A program made the position numbers and the translations under genes. Below are positions 1 through 11,589 of a DNA stretch of 64,000 bases, piece after piece. Each line of letters opens with the position of its first letter. Position 1 is the stretch's first letter. Below the pieces are notes generated by a model that ran no database searches, had not been told where the DNA came from, and saw only the letters and a program-made list of their open reading frames with translations. The stretch comes from Branchiostoma lanceolatum (Eukaryota > Chordata > Leptocardii > Amphioxiformes > Branchiostomatidae): positions 24,364,142 to 24,428,141 of the forward strand of contig NC_089722.1 in assembly GCF_035083965.1 (NCBI RefSeq). Direction: 5' to 3'.

Positions 1-335
1 ATTTGAATACAGGATTCGGACATTGGAATCAATGTTGTGACAATTTCTTTGTTCGAGAACATAAAACTCTCTGGCGCATTTCACATTGAAATATGTGTTT
101 TTTCGGGTGGGTATGACATAAATAAACTACAATGGTGTATTCTGCATCACCCTCAGTCCTGGCCCTCCTGCGGGTCGGATCACCTGATGGCCACCTCTGG
201 TCTTGTCGGTACCTTGGGCTATACTGAATATACCTTGTTGTATTCTCTGTGAATTGCTGGTAGAGTTATTTAAACTGATAAAAAACATACATTCAATAGT
301 AATTATAAGAGATTTTTTTTCTTTTCCTTCCCCAG
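1..335 (+). other. Intron of FLOT2
   Basis: This is the 3' part of the intron upstream of the first visible flotillin-2 exon. It ends in a pyrimidine tract and CCCAG at 331-335. I see no coding sequence or repeat in it. Confidence 0.7.
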
Positions 336-3300
336 GCTGTCCCTTGAGGTCATGACCCTTAACCCGACCTGTGAGAGTGTGGAGACAGCTGAGGGTGTGC
401 CCCTGACTGTGACCGGTGTGGCGCAGATCAAGGTCATGACGGAACCAGAGCTGCTGAGCACGGCCTGCGAACAGTTCCTGGGGAAGTCTGTGGCACACAT
501 CGAGTCTGTCATCCTGCAGACCCTGGAGGGTCATCTCAGGGCTATCCTGGGTAGGTAGGAGAACACGTGGGTCATCTCAGGGCTATCCTGGGTAGGTAGT
601 AGAACACGTGGGTCATCCCAGGGCTATCCTGGGTACGTAGTAGAATACGTGGGTCATCTCATGGCTATCCTGGGTAAGTAGTAGAACACGTGGGTCATTT
701 CAGGGCTATCCTGGGTAGGTAGTAGAACACGTCATCTCAGGGCTATCCTAGGTAGGTAGTAGAACACATGGGTCATGTCATGACTATCCTAGGTACATGT
801 TTGGAACATGGGCAAGTTCAGGGCTATCCTGTGTATGTGTTTGAAAGGTGTGGGTTGTCTTCATGTTGTAACTTGTGTGCAACATGTTTTTTTTCCAGGT
901 ACCCTGACCGTGGAGGCAATCTACAAGGACAGGGACCAGTTTGCCCAGTTGGTACGAGAGGTGGCCTCCCCCGACGTCGGGCGCATGGGCATCGAGGTTC
1001 TGTCCTTCACCATCAAGGACGTCTTTGACCGTGTGGAGTACCTGTCGTCTCTTGGGAGATCGCAGACGGCCGCCGTGAAGAGGGATGCAGACATCGGTGT
1101 GGCTGAGGCAGAGAGAGATGCAGGAATCAGGGTGAGTTTTGGAGAAGTTTGGCATTGTTTAAAATATGTTTGACATTCTGTAAAAGAGTCTGTGAACATT
1201 ATGTATACCAGTAAGCTTAACTGGTAGGTACTTTTCAGAGTTTGAGTATAAGACCTATTTCCTCTCAGTAGCAGAGGCCTTTTTCCAAGGTTGTTCCTTG
1301 ACTTGTATATCTTCATCTAGGATAGGCTGGTTCCAGTGGGCCAATACATCTGCCTGGCATAAGAAAAATGCTTTCCTGATAAAGATGATGATGGGGTGTA
1401 GATATGCTTTTCTAATCCTGCTGAATTCTATTCCTTCCAGGAAGCTGAATGTGAGAAGGCAAGGATGGACGTGCGATACGACGCGGACACGCTGATCGCT
1501 GACCACGACAGAATGTTCAAGCTGAAGAAGTCGGAGTATGAGATGGAAGTGCAGGCCAAGGTAGGCCTGACAGTTGCTTTGTAATGCCTTGTTCTATTCA
1601 CAGAATTAGGCCCCAACTAGGCAAAGATCGTGCATGCACGTATGTACAAGATTTGAGTATGAACCCGATGTATCAACAAGATCATGACAACTTCTTCCCA
1701 TTTTGTTTTTGCACGAAAACAGAAAGCAGAGGCCAACCTGGCCTACGAGCTGCAGGCCGCCAAAGTCAGACAGAAGATCCGTAACGAGGAGATCGAGATC
1801 GAGGTTGTGGAGCGGCGCAAGCAGATCGACATCGAGGAGAAGGAGATCCAGCGTAAGGACAAGGAACTGATCGCCATCGTGAGGCGTCCGGCAGAAGCCG
1901 AGGCCTACAAGGTGCAGACAATAGCAGAGGGCAAGAGGTAAGTAAAGTTGTTAGGTTGTCTCATGCATTCCCTCGGGTGTCAGTCAGACAATGTATGACT
2001 TCACCTGCAGCCAATGTATGTCTGACTGACAACAAGAGATACAGAAACAAGTCCACCTGTCCTGCAATTTGTACTTCTGCTTGTAAGTTGTATTATTAGA
2101 ATTTCTGTATAAGGAGCTCTTGTGAGATTCTATGCTATGTTATGGAAAAGGCTAAGAAATAAAAAGGCAATACACTACAAGGTCTACACCCCATCCTGAG
2201 ATGTTTATTGTTTGTTGTTCCCAGGACACAGACCGTCAAGGTGGCCCAGGCCGACTCAGGTAAGATCAAGCTGATTGGAGAGGCTGACGCCAGTGCAATC
2301 GAGGCCATCGGAAAGGCGGAGGCCGAGCGCATGAGACAGAAGGCCGCCGCGTACAAGATGTACGGAGACGCCGCCATGATGGCTCTGGTGTTGGAGTCCC
2401 TGCCTAAGGTGGGAGCGTTTCCTGTGTTTTTGTCTTACTTCTATTCTTATTGATTTTAAGACGCAAGTCAGGGAAAGGGTATCCTCTATAGTAGACTTTG
2501 AGTGGTATTTTCACAATTAGAGTCTAAAACCTACATGATTTCATCAGATTTCCAACAATATCTTTTGTTGTTGACTTGATTGTAGATTGTTGTTCAGCAA
2601 ATCAGTAGAACAAAATAATTTCAATATCTTAGAAAGATAGTGGGTTTGAGTGGAAGTGGTCACATGGTTAACAGTGGGTTCATAACAACATGTTTGGATA
2701 GGCTGTAGCTGTAGCGTTCTTAAACTCACTATTCATGTCCTGTCTCCAGATTGCTGCGGAGGCGTCTGCTCCACTGGCGAGGACCCAGGAGATTGTGCTG
2801 CTTGGGGGAGAGGGCAGCCGCAGCACACAGGAGATCACCAAGCTGATCAGCGAGCTCCCGCCAGCCGTGCAAGCACTCACCGGGGTCGACCTGTCCAAGG
2901 TGAGAATGCCTCCTTAAAGTTCATATTAGCAAGCAACTGCTGAATATTTCCCTGCCTCATCTTCTCAAAAAGTATAATCCATCAACCACTGCTTGCAACT
3001 TGAGCTGTCCAAGATGAGAATGGCTCCTTAAAGTGAATACAGTCAAACCTTGTCAGGCAACCACCTGGTGCAGGCAAGCCCCTCCAGTTACAAGCCACAT
3101 TAAAACAGCCCCATCCTGTCCTGAGCAACCACCTGTCTTCAGCAACCATTTTCCTCAGTCCCTTGAGCATGAGTTGTTGCTGAACCCAGGTTTGACTGTA
3201 TTAGCTCGCAACTGCTGAATACTTCCCTTCTTCATGTTCGCAAAAAGTATAGTCCATTGACCTCGGCTTGCAACTTGAACTGGCCATGCTGAGATTGATT

Positions 3301-3514
3301 GTGCAAATGAATTCTGAAATTGTGCTGAAAATGAACAGTTTGTCTACATGTACTGTCAGTTGAAAATGCCTGTTTTATCAGTTTGTTGGATGTAATCTTT
3401 CTAATTACTGCATTTTCAAGAATGGTAGCATCATCTTTACAACATGCTTTTTCAATGACATTTTTTCTCCTGTTTGTTTTTCAGGTGTTGACTAAGGTGC
3501 CCGGAGCAAAGTAG
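336..3514 (+). CDS. FLOT2: Flotillin-2, C-terminal ~382 residues (5' exons lie left of the window)
   Basis: Membrane-raft scaffold of the SPFH family, acting on the cytosolic face of plasma-membrane microdomains. Coding exons: 336-550, 899-1131, 1441-1560, 1723-1937, 2225-2408, 2750-2899, 3485-3514, all with GT..AG introns and consistent phase. The first visible exon corresponds to the SLEVMTL / CESVETAEG part of the SPFH domain, followed by EQFLGKSV and TLEGHLRAILG. The middle exons carry RDADIGVAEAERDAGIR, then the Glu/Lys/Ala-rich coiled-coil flotillin domain (EEIEIEVV, IRRPAEAEA-like VRRPAEAEAYK, GDAAMMALVLESLP). The C-terminus holds the conserved ALTGVDLSK. The match is closer to flotillin-2 than flotillin-1. 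The N-terminal exon with the acylated MGNC-type start is not in the window. The last coding exon encodes only nine residues before TAG. Two introns contain tandem copies of the preceding exon/donor junction. Confidence 0.95.
529..845 (+). repeat. 41-bp minisatellite copied from an exon end plus its splice donor
   Basis: About seven to eight copies of a 41-bp unit start at 529, 570, 611, 652, 693, about 731, 771 and 808. The first copy is the last 22 bases of a FLOT2 exon (GGTCATCTCAGGGCTATCC) plus its donor (GTAGGTAG). Later copies therefore carry the exon tail followed by GT donors (GGTAGG, GGTACG, GGTAAG), diverging to the right. Unit length is regular except for a short unit at about 731. 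Confidence 0.9.
2886..3295 (+). repeat. Tandem duplication of the exon 'GVDLSK' donor junction in the last FLOT2 intron
   Basis: The segment starting at CTGTCCAAG|GTGAGAATG (about 2891) is repeated at about 3005 as CTGTCCAAGATGAGAATG and continues with CTCCTTAAAGT and, past an inserted element, GCAACTGCTGAATA. A third partial copy starts near 3270 (CTTGCAACTTGAACTGGCC). The real donor GT has become AT in the second copy. Unit length without the insertion is about 110 bp. Confidence 0.8.
3040..3198 (+). mobile_element. Mariner/Tc1-type MITE with TA target duplication, inside the duplicated FLOT2 intron unit
   Basis: A 159-bp element is bounded by the inverted ends CAGTCAAACCT and AGGTTTGACTG, each flanked by TA (3038-3039 and 3199-3200). 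Removing it with one TA restores the neighbouring tandem unit (AAAGTgaaTATTAGC versus AAAGTtcaTATTAGC), so the insertion site is exact. It has no coding capacity. The end sequence and TA target fit non-autonomous Tc1/mariner elements. Confidence 0.85.
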
Positions 3515-6331
3515 GCCTGTGTGCAAAAACACAGGCAGTTGTTTTCCTAACTTGATCTTTAGCACTCTGAAGTAGCTGTTTGGTACCCAAGTCCCTATTG
3601 GTTACAGAGTTAGTCAGCAGGGAGAAGGTTAAGTATAAGTTTGTATAACTACACCAGACTTACTGTGTCATTGGAACCCTTGATTAAGCAAGGATCTGAA
3701 TCTTAGCTCTAGACTTTCATTTGTTTTTGTTCAAGTTTAGTAATAGTTAATGTACAGTACGATTTTGCCAGTAGACAGTATGTTGTTGTTAGAACAATTG
3801 CTAACCCAAGATACACATGTACTATAGATGGTATTCTAGAAACATTAGAATTAGTCTAGATATAGTAGTGCATGTTTTACACATTTGTACAACTTGACAG
3901 TCTTTTCTAGAACAGTTAATGAACTAGCAAGCCTATCCACTGTCTTTTTTTGTACATTGCCCATGGTCTATGTGCACTACAAAGAAATCAAAACGTATGC
4001 AGTAAAAATGAATGTAATGTTAGTAAGGTTGATTTATTTGTATGATTTTAACGATTTCTAGAGGACCAGATGCATGTATGTTTGCTTAGATATTTCAGGA
4101 CTTTGAACATTCTTGTCATTTAAAGCTTTGCATGGCTTGATTTTGTAGCAAAGAGGATTTTGTAGTCCATTTGATTGCTTGCATTCCACATCCAAGTTAA
4201 CTTATTCTGGCGTACCGGTTGTAGCTTGCAGTTGGTAGATGTTAGCATTGTAGTGCGTAGATCTACTCTAGAACATATCCATCAAATAGACATGCCAAAC
4301 TGATTCTGTTTTCAGATGTATATAATCTGTGTGTATTGTTGGGAAAGAAATGGACATTCTGTGTTGTTGTTCACTTGGAAAACCTGGCAATTTTAACAAG
4401 TTATGCAACATACATTGGCACGTGTGTTTTCCTTTACTTTGCAAGTGTTTAAGATGTGTCTTTCTGGGTTTAATGATGATGATGATTATGTAAAAAAAGA
4501 AAAACTTCTTAATTATAACCAGCACTGTTAGACAACTTACTTCAAAGTTCTACAGCATTGACGAAGCACTACTTTGGTACATACCTTCCAACACTTTTTT
4601 ATAATAATGATTTTAATGTGTTGATTTTATCAATATTCAGATTTTGAGGAAATGTCCTTTAATTATTTTACTACCTCTATACCTCAACTGAAGCTCTCTC
4701 TCTCAAGGCCTTTTCTATTAAAAGCATTGAAACAAACATGCACCTTAGATGCCAACTGTGCGAGTCTGAATTAAAGCCTCCCCCACAGTCAATTGGGTGG
4801 TTTGAAGGAATTCCTCATTTTCAAGGAGGTATCTTTTGCCTTGCTTTGCTTTGTACGTGAAGCTGCGTTCCTAAGACTTTTGTATACCTCAAACTCTTGT
4901 AAATAATTTTATGGCATGTAACAGTAGATAAACAAAAGGCATGGCTCTGATACTGTTTAGTGCCCACAAACTTTAAAATCTCATTCACATAAACAGCTAC
5001 CAAATGGATGAAAGTTTCTATTAGCAAAGTATAGGCCAAATACATGTCTTTAGCCAAATGTTTCCTTATTTTTTCTACAGCCCCCACTCCTAATACATAG
5101 GTGAAAACACAAGTCAGGTAATGATTGTATGGAGTCTACATGCAAAATTTCAAGCCTCATGATATCTACAAGGCAGCTCCTGAACTAAAACTAAGTTGCC
5201 TTCCTAGCCAATGGTTAATTATAACCAATGCATGAATGCATTTTACACAACTGTTAGGTAGACGTTGTTACAATTTACATGTACATCACCTGTACAAGTT
5301 AAGCCACGCCAACATTTATTTGTTCTTGATTCTTTTAAGGTCAACATGTTGGAAATGTACTTTGTAGTGAAAAATACAAAAGCGTAGATCACATTGCATT
5401 TTCAAGCATTTTACCAATTATAGCTGAGCCTGTTAACCTCAAAGCACTCTTTAGGGTGCTGTATGGTGCATTTTAGGTTAAAGGTACAGTTGGTAATTTT
5501 GTTAGTGTTGTCTTTAACAAGTTCACATGGCATCCTCTGCTTGTATGTGTTAATCTTCATCACTTCAAATGACTTAATTTGTTGTGACTCATTCTGTGGA
5601 AAGTCGTGTGTAATGTTACAGATCAGCTGTTGACATTGAGTCTTCTGTAAATAATTCTGTGACAATGGGGTACAAGATGGCAATGGCTGTAAAGAAAAGA
5701 AAGTAATTGTGCAAGGGAAAGACAGTTCTCGGGTATTTCAGAATCAGAAATAAGATCCTGGTGAAACATTCTACAACTCGAGTAAGCCAAGAAAAGACTG
5801 AAGAATGTATTGAAAGAAAGTTGTCTTGAAGCCACCATTACCATTTTGTTCCCATCATTGCACTGGAGCACAGTTAATGATTTTTGACACGTGTGTGACA
5901 TTGGTTTTGTACTCAAGAATTACAATGCAAAACTGAGAAATTTGTATCACTACATGAAGTCTCTGTCCTTCCTTGTAAGAGACTGTGAGGTATGGAAGTA
6001 CAGTTGATCCACTCATATGATGCACATCCACTCATATACTGCAGATGTACAGAACACGGCTTACTCTGAAAAAGATGAAGGACAATTTTCTTGAGGGCCA
6101 TGGCTACACTGCTTAATTTGTCATCAAAGACCCCCAAATGCCCTAAAGCCACTTTGTGCAACTCTGCTCTTAAGGTGCAGCAGTACTTCCACTACCTCAA
6201 GTGAGTTGATCCATTTTTTTAATGATAGTTGGAGTGTGTCTATATTCTCACTCTTGTGTCTCGACATGCGTACAATGAAGTGCAGCAAAAGTAACAGAAA
6301 ATTTTAGTATTAGCCTACATACAACAATAAA
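3515..6331 (+). other. FLOT2 3' untranslated region and downstream sequence
   Basis: AT-rich sequence without plausible coding exons. Candidate poly(A) signals on the plus strand are ATTAAA at 4770-4775 and AATAAA at 6326-6331, so the 3' UTR could be about 1.3 or 2.8 kb. Transcript data are needed to choose. The ORFs on either strand here are short and resemble no family I know. Confidence 0.4.
3548..3634 (+). repeat. Dispersed repeat shared by FLOT2 3' UTR and a PPP4C intron
   Basis: About 85 bp (key parts TCTGAAGTAGCTGTTTGG, GTTACAGAGTTAG, CAGCAGGGAGAAGGTTAAG) recur at about 15285-15364 in a PPP4C intron with roughly 85 percent identity by eye. No inverted ends were seen. It is probably a fragment of an interspersed repeat family. 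Confidence 0.75.
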
Positions 6332-7572
6332 CTTTCATGGTGTCATGTGCTGTACTCTTGTGTATTATCACTTCTTGTCTTACAAAGGAATGAAAAGTAG
6401 TGATAGTGGGGGGGGGATTTGTACATTTATTTGCAACTTTCTTTGAAACACTTCAGCAACCTATAACATCTACAACACAAAGGGGAAATGAAACAACTTA
6501 TCATTGCTATCATTATCAACATTTCCATCATACACATTAGGTAACAGACATTATTTGCAACAACAGGTATCCTGGGAAATATGAAACCTTACAGCACTTC
6601 TTTTTGCTATATTTTTTTTGCATTTTTAGCTTTTTTGGTCATCACAGTATATTGCACATGTACACTTCTTGCTACATATACATGTATACAACATGTATAG
6701 TCAAATATTTTCTCGTCAAAAATGCCATAATATTCAAACAATATTTATTCTTGAAAAATGTAATGATGTACTGTACTAGTAGTTGTTGATCTGTGTGGCT
6801 GCACTTCTTCAACACATCACAAGAGGTCTCTTTTACCAGTCCATAAAAGATGCACTATGGCACAGGAGAATAAAGACAGTAATGTTCATACAGTTCTTCA
6901 TTATCAATCTGTATCACTATTTCTAAGTCTGAGTTAGTCTCACTGACTTTTCTTGGCACATCTCACTTCACAATTGTTATCTGTGCATAAATAAGGTAAT
7001 AATATACGTGGCATGACTACACCAAAAACAAAGACGACGTGAAAACCATGAACATTTTACACCCCACAACGTCTACTTAAATATCACAACCGTATATTAA
7101 GCCTCCCCAACCATGTGCAAGCACGTCCAACCCCAAGATAATGGGGAACAGAAGACGTTAAACCGGATAGTGTGTGAGTGATATACAGTACCACTCACAG
7201 ACAATCTCTATTTTGGCACAAATCCTATGAGTATGAAACATGTAGATGCTAATGGCTAATGCAACAATATTGCAAATACTAGTTATCATGGAAGCACTTT
7301 GCTAGGAGAACCTTACACATGAACAATAAATGTTTGGTCCGCAAACCTTTTTTGAACACAGTGGCTTCGACAGCATTGGCACTAAAATCATCAGTCAGCG
7401 TATTGACTTGATCCTCCAATCCCATTATCATTTGTGGGATTTGTTTCCTTGATAAATAGTGATCAAATAGGAAATCCCCAACATTATTGGAAGCCTTTGA
7501 GTTTCTTAAGCCCTTTTCCATAGAGTAAATGAGGTAAAACAGAAGATGATGGAATTCAGTCCTTTGGCACAT
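6332..7572. other. Non-coding; probable 3' UTR of the minus-strand secreted-protein gene
   Basis: No coding exon is visible. A G-run lies at about 6409-6416. TTTATT on the plus strand at about 6425 would be AATAAA for a minus-strand transcript, giving a possible 1.1 kb 3' UTR for the gene that ends at 7573. This is inference from motif position only. Confidence 0.3.
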
Positions 7573-9184
7573 TCACAGATCGTCATGCATGAAGTCGAAG
7601 TCCTCGGCGCTGTACGTGGGTCTCCTGACGGGCGCGTCCGTCACCCAGATCTTGGTGTCCTCCATGATGGTGATGGTGTCATCCAGCGGCCCCCTGGTGT
7701 CCCAGTCCAGAACATCAACAACCTCAAATCCAAGCTGAAAAAAAGTAACACACTTTGGTGTAATAGGCCAGGTCCCTAGTCAAAATATACCTGCACACAT
7801 TCTGTCTAGGAATATCACCCCCTGGAACCATATGCCCCCACTCCCCAGGTCCATGCCCCCCACCCCATGGGAAATATTAGTCCTAATTAGGAAAATAGCA
7901 ATATAGACCACAGTGGCTATGACTGTTAAACGCTGTATTTGGATAGCTATTTGTGATGAGTCCTGTATAAACATGAACAATTTTGCACCGAGATCCTTAC
8001 TCTCAAAGCAGATGTGAGGCTTCAGTGTGTTTTGGGCGTAGTTTTAGGCATTTTCATCAGGGTTTCTATTTTATCAGGTTTTCTTTTTATATGCGAGGAA
8101 ACAAAACAAAAGCCTGGCAAAGTAGAAAGCCCGGCAAAAACACCTAAATGGTGTCACAAACTTAGCCTAACCTCTGCTTGGAGAGTAGGAGATTCCCATT
8201 TCAGCACTAAGGACATAGACAAGATAGAACAATGTGTAGAAAACAAACAGAATTTCACCAACAGCTGCCATTGACTATGTCAGACACCCCCATAGGGAAA
8301 GGTCGATCTTTTGCATTCTCAAAGACAAATATTCACCATGAATATTGCTACCTTAATTATTGTGCCTTCTGTCTGTCCTTTTCCTATGGTTGAATGGTAG
8401 AATTAATTTCCCAAGTGGCAATTGTGACATACTGATTATCAATATCAAAACAATGGCTCAATCAATGGCAATGGGTTATATGCCAGCAGTCTATGTGACC
8501 ACAGAAGTAGACCCAATAAACAACATTAAATCCCTATCCATTTCCATTTCTGCTGAACAACACGAGGGAACATTATTGTAGATTTGCTGAATATTCAACA
8601 CGCTGATTGATATTGATACTCTATGAGCGCAGAAAGCAAAGAGCCAATGCCAAAAATAGATCTAGACTAAACCAAAGGTTTACGGTAGTAAATGCAGAGA
8701 CGATATTTGAGAGCAAAATCGTGTTTCTGAACCATTCCACTAGTCTACATCATCAATGACTCTATGAAAGACGAAACCATTATGATCCCGCTAGCCTCCG
8801 CACTAGGCTCCCTCCGGCTGTTTTCTTTAAGTTACCGTTTTCCTATTTCAGTTTTCTTGTTACGGGCCTTAAGAAAACGGTAACTGAAAGAAAACAGCCG
8901 AAGGGAGCCTGAAGCGGAGGCTATGATCATTTTCTGCCGCCCGTTCCTACCTTCTCGGATGCCCCTACCCGGATGCTTTCCAGTGTGATTTGCTCCCCGC
9001 ACCTGACTTCGTGCATGGTGCTGCATGGCCCGCCCGGGTTCAGAACCTTCGGCTGGACCCGTTCCACCTGCACCTGACACACCCGGTCCTTGCTGAAGAA
9101 GTACTCCTTACAGCAGGTGTGCTGCACCAGGAGGAGGACGGTGATGGGGAGGAGCAGGAGGGAGATGGACCGCACGGAAGCCAT
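7573..9184 (-). CDS. Small secreted cysteine-containing protein, family not recognised (131 aa)
   Basis: Two exons, 8951-9184 and 7573-7734 on the minus strand, join in phase 0 with a GTAGG donor and a poly-T CAG acceptor. The first exon begins ATG and encodes a clear signal peptide (residues ~1-25: MASVRSI then LLLLPITVLLLV). The mature part starts with TCCKEYFFSKDRVC and has PCSTMHEVRC, five to six cysteines in all. The second exon is acidic at its end (AEDFDFMHDDL) and contains VLDWDTRGPLDDTITI and DTKIWVTDAP. The cysteine count suggests an extracellular, disulphide-bonded protein. I do not recognise the family. An additional internal exon in the 1.2 kb intron cannot be excluded. The start codon is head to head with the PPP4C promoter region, about 450 bp away. 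Confidence 0.6.
7997..8187. mobile_element. Foldback element of the CTCCAAGCAGA family
   Basis: About 190 bp in the secreted-protein intron. The left end TTACTCTCAAAGCAGA is matched in inverted form by the right end CTCTGCTTGGAGAGTAG, and GTGAGGCT/AGCCTAAC extends the pairing inward. It has no coding capacity. Other members of the same family appear at several places in this window. Confidence 0.75.
8792..8923. mobile_element. Near-perfect palindromic MITE (~50 bp arms)
   Basis: Arms of about 50 bp (left TAGCCTCCGC..AGGCTCCCTCCGGCTG, TTTTC; right GGAGGCTA preceded by its complement) flank a spacer of about 30 bp, so the whole element folds into one hairpin. ATGATC occurs just outside both ends and may be a short target duplication. 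It lies next to the donor of the first exon of the secreted-protein gene. Confidence 0.85.
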
Positions 9185-9589
9185 ACTGGATCAGACTGAG
9201 GTAAGGGTCAAAGGTCGTACATCAACACGATCGATCTCACAGCATGCAGATGTCGGGTTCTGGCTTGTTTTGCACCGCTATTTGCATCTCTTTACTTGTG
9301 CGTCTTTCTGCAACAAGACGAACTTATGAGAAAAGTGCGCACCACGAGCAGTACAGAACGACTTGCAAAATAATACAATAGAGCTTAGTTATCTTGATGA
9401 TGATGATGATTAGTTATCTTATAATGATTATTGAACATTACAAAAAAGAAATCCAATGCCTCATTGCGGTAGGTGAGACTGTTTGCAATATCCGAATGTA
9501 CCACCGAATACGATTTTTACATTATCTTGAATGCTATGACGTTAATTTATGCGCCATTGGAACTGTAAGGTTACATTGTTTACAAATGA

Positions 9590-9751
9590 CATGGAGAAGT
9601 TTTCGCGCCACGTGAACAGGGGGCCTGACCATATATGGCAAAAGCAGTTTTAGTCAGCAGTGCGTCATTTCCGGTAGAGAAACAGAGCTGAGGCCGGGCG
9701 AGCACGGAGTGACAGTGCGCGAGCGCTAGCCGCAATTTTCTACTCAAAAAC
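9590..9751 (+). promoter_or_regulatory. Promoter region and putative non-coding first exon
   Basis: A compact cluster of known motifs: E2F-like TTTTCGCGCC (about 9599-9608), E-box CACGTG (9609-9614), a perfect CArG/SRF box CCATATATGG (9629-9638), and TGCGTCATTTCCGG (about 9661-9674), which combines a CRE/AP1-like half with an ETS core. GC-rich sequence follows, then a good donor (C|GTAAGT at 9752). This looks like a promoter plus 5' exon for the PPP4C and/or 9899 transcript, and may be bidirectional with the secreted-protein gene. Function is inferred from motifs only. Confidence 0.55.
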
Positions 9752-9898
9752 GTAAGTCTACGTCCAAAACTTTACCTCACATGGTTCAAATGGCATGGTT
9801 TGATATACGTAGCTATGGATATTGAAGAAATATTGTCGAAAAGGCGAGAGTTTGACTGATTTTGGGTTTGCCGCCAGGACCTGTAGAGAGAAACCAAC

Positions 9899-10048
9899 AT
9901 GGCGGCGCACCGGCACTATTTGCATGCTTCCCATGCAAACGATCAGGAGATTTATCGCGCTTTTTCATCGACTTTGTCCCGCTTTTATGATCTCCAGTTA
10001 CTGTCAGATGAAGAACAGAAATACATGGATGTCCTGAGTGTGTCATAA
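9899..10048 (+). CDS. Possible 49-aa microprotein
   Basis: An ORF starts at a strong context (ACCAACATGGCGGCG) and ends TAA. The encoded peptide begins MAAHRHYLHASHANDQEIYR and ends DEEQKYMDVLSVS. A CAG acceptor (GCCGCCAG at about 9869-9876) sits 22 bp upstream and could splice to the donor at 9752, leaving a 125-bp intron. It may be a stand-alone small protein, an upstream ORF on an alternative PPP4C transcript, or chance. I do not recognise it. Confidence 0.3.
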   Translation: MAAHRHYLHASHANDQEIYRAFSSTLSRFYDLQLLSDEEQKYMDVLSVS

Positions 10049-11589
10049 GTTGTTAATTTGTCAATGAGAGTCTTCAGACCCCAGAACTACAGAGTTCAAA
10101 TCGTCACATGATTGAACGGAACCGATTGAACAAGGTGGTTTGACTTAGAATCACACTCATTCTTCTTACACGAAAACTCACAACAAATTCATCTATTTCT
10201 GAAGACCTTTGAAGACTTCTGTCTTTTGTCTAGAGACACTTAATGATGTATGTATTCTTCCTCTTGTGTACTGAACTACAAGTTGTGTTGTATGTTTGGA
10301 ATTACATTTACATGTGTGGTCTTCGTAATGCTTTGTGTTATGTAAGGAAGATTTGCTAAAATCGTAATTGCACATCTAAAATGTTCAAAACACTTCTTTA
10401 CTCAATTTTTAGTAAAGAAAATTCCACATCTTGCCGGTTCATTTCTAGGCATAATCCAAAAGTGATGTCTTCAGAGAAAGCTTAAAGTCAGGGTCAGAAC
10501 TAAACAAGGAACTGAAGTCACAATAACCTAATTTGTGAGTGTCTGACTCAGGTCTTAAAATAATCATCTTAGTCTTCTTGCCCTTTTTACTTCATTACAG
10601 TGAGTAAAGATTTGCTGTGAGATACAGAAGTCATATCTTTTGGTGAACATCAGGTAAGATTCAACCTCGGTGTCAGTCAAATATTTCCTTTGTTAATATT
10701 CGAACATTTGCTTGCAAAATTTGAGAATAACAATAGGATATGTAAGGAAGTGGTTTTATCAATGTCTTTATGACAACATGATTTCTTTTTTCATATTGGC
10801 CCGAAAATATTTACTCCTTCTTTTCATTCATACTCAGACATGTAGTTGTGCCATGCTTTGTTTATGCCGTTACCTCATAAAGTTTGATAAACAAATCTGA
10901 GTAAGCTGGCGGCACGCCAACGATCACAGTATTGTGTTTCTGCACGGACAGCAAAATCGTGCAGCGAACACCTGTACGCATATTTTAGATAACGCCAAAT
11001 TACACCAAATCAAGTGTGTGAAGAATGTGATTGCCGATAATTTCTAATGGCTGACCATTGGTTTAGCCAGCTGTCTAGAATCCAAATCCAGATAGTACTG
11101 GGCAAAACTGACCAGTAAATTTAAACATAAGGGAGCGTAACATAATCTGGGGTATTGTACATGTGATACCATGTTAGGCCCCAGTCTAGACCTGACCTCA
11201 TGTTTAAATAATTTTACATCCTTGTAGTAACTTGTTTACACCATCCGTTGTTGTGCATTTGTTGCTGAGAATTGACATTATTTCCTGTACATGTCATGAT
11301 ATTATTCAATTACACATATAGTGTACCACATTGATCTCAATCAGTTACCGTACTGTTAGTTTCTTTGTTAAACACAAAGCAAGATTTCGAAATTTTCTAG
11401 CATTGGTGAAATACATGGCTAAAGCCAACATACATGTAACCAAGATTTAGTGCCATCCTAATTTGATTGTTATTGACGAATATGTCATTTCTGTTTCCCC
11501 TAACAGTAACCTGCTGAGAGCCATTTTTGTTTTTTTACGGAGATATCTACGACTCGTGAAGAATATTCCAGTGACTTCTCACCATTGCC
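10049..11589 (+). other. PPP4C 5' intron / intergenic sequence
   Basis: AT-rich with no coding exon. A CCCCTAACAG acceptor at about 11506 starts the probable exon that carries the PPP4C start codon at 11590; the donor at 9752 is the likely partner. Confidence 0.4.

Noticed and set aside
5411-6161. Overlapping minus-strand ORFs of 80-97 codons
   Set aside because: AT-rich UTR-like sequence; no conserved motif, no splice logic.
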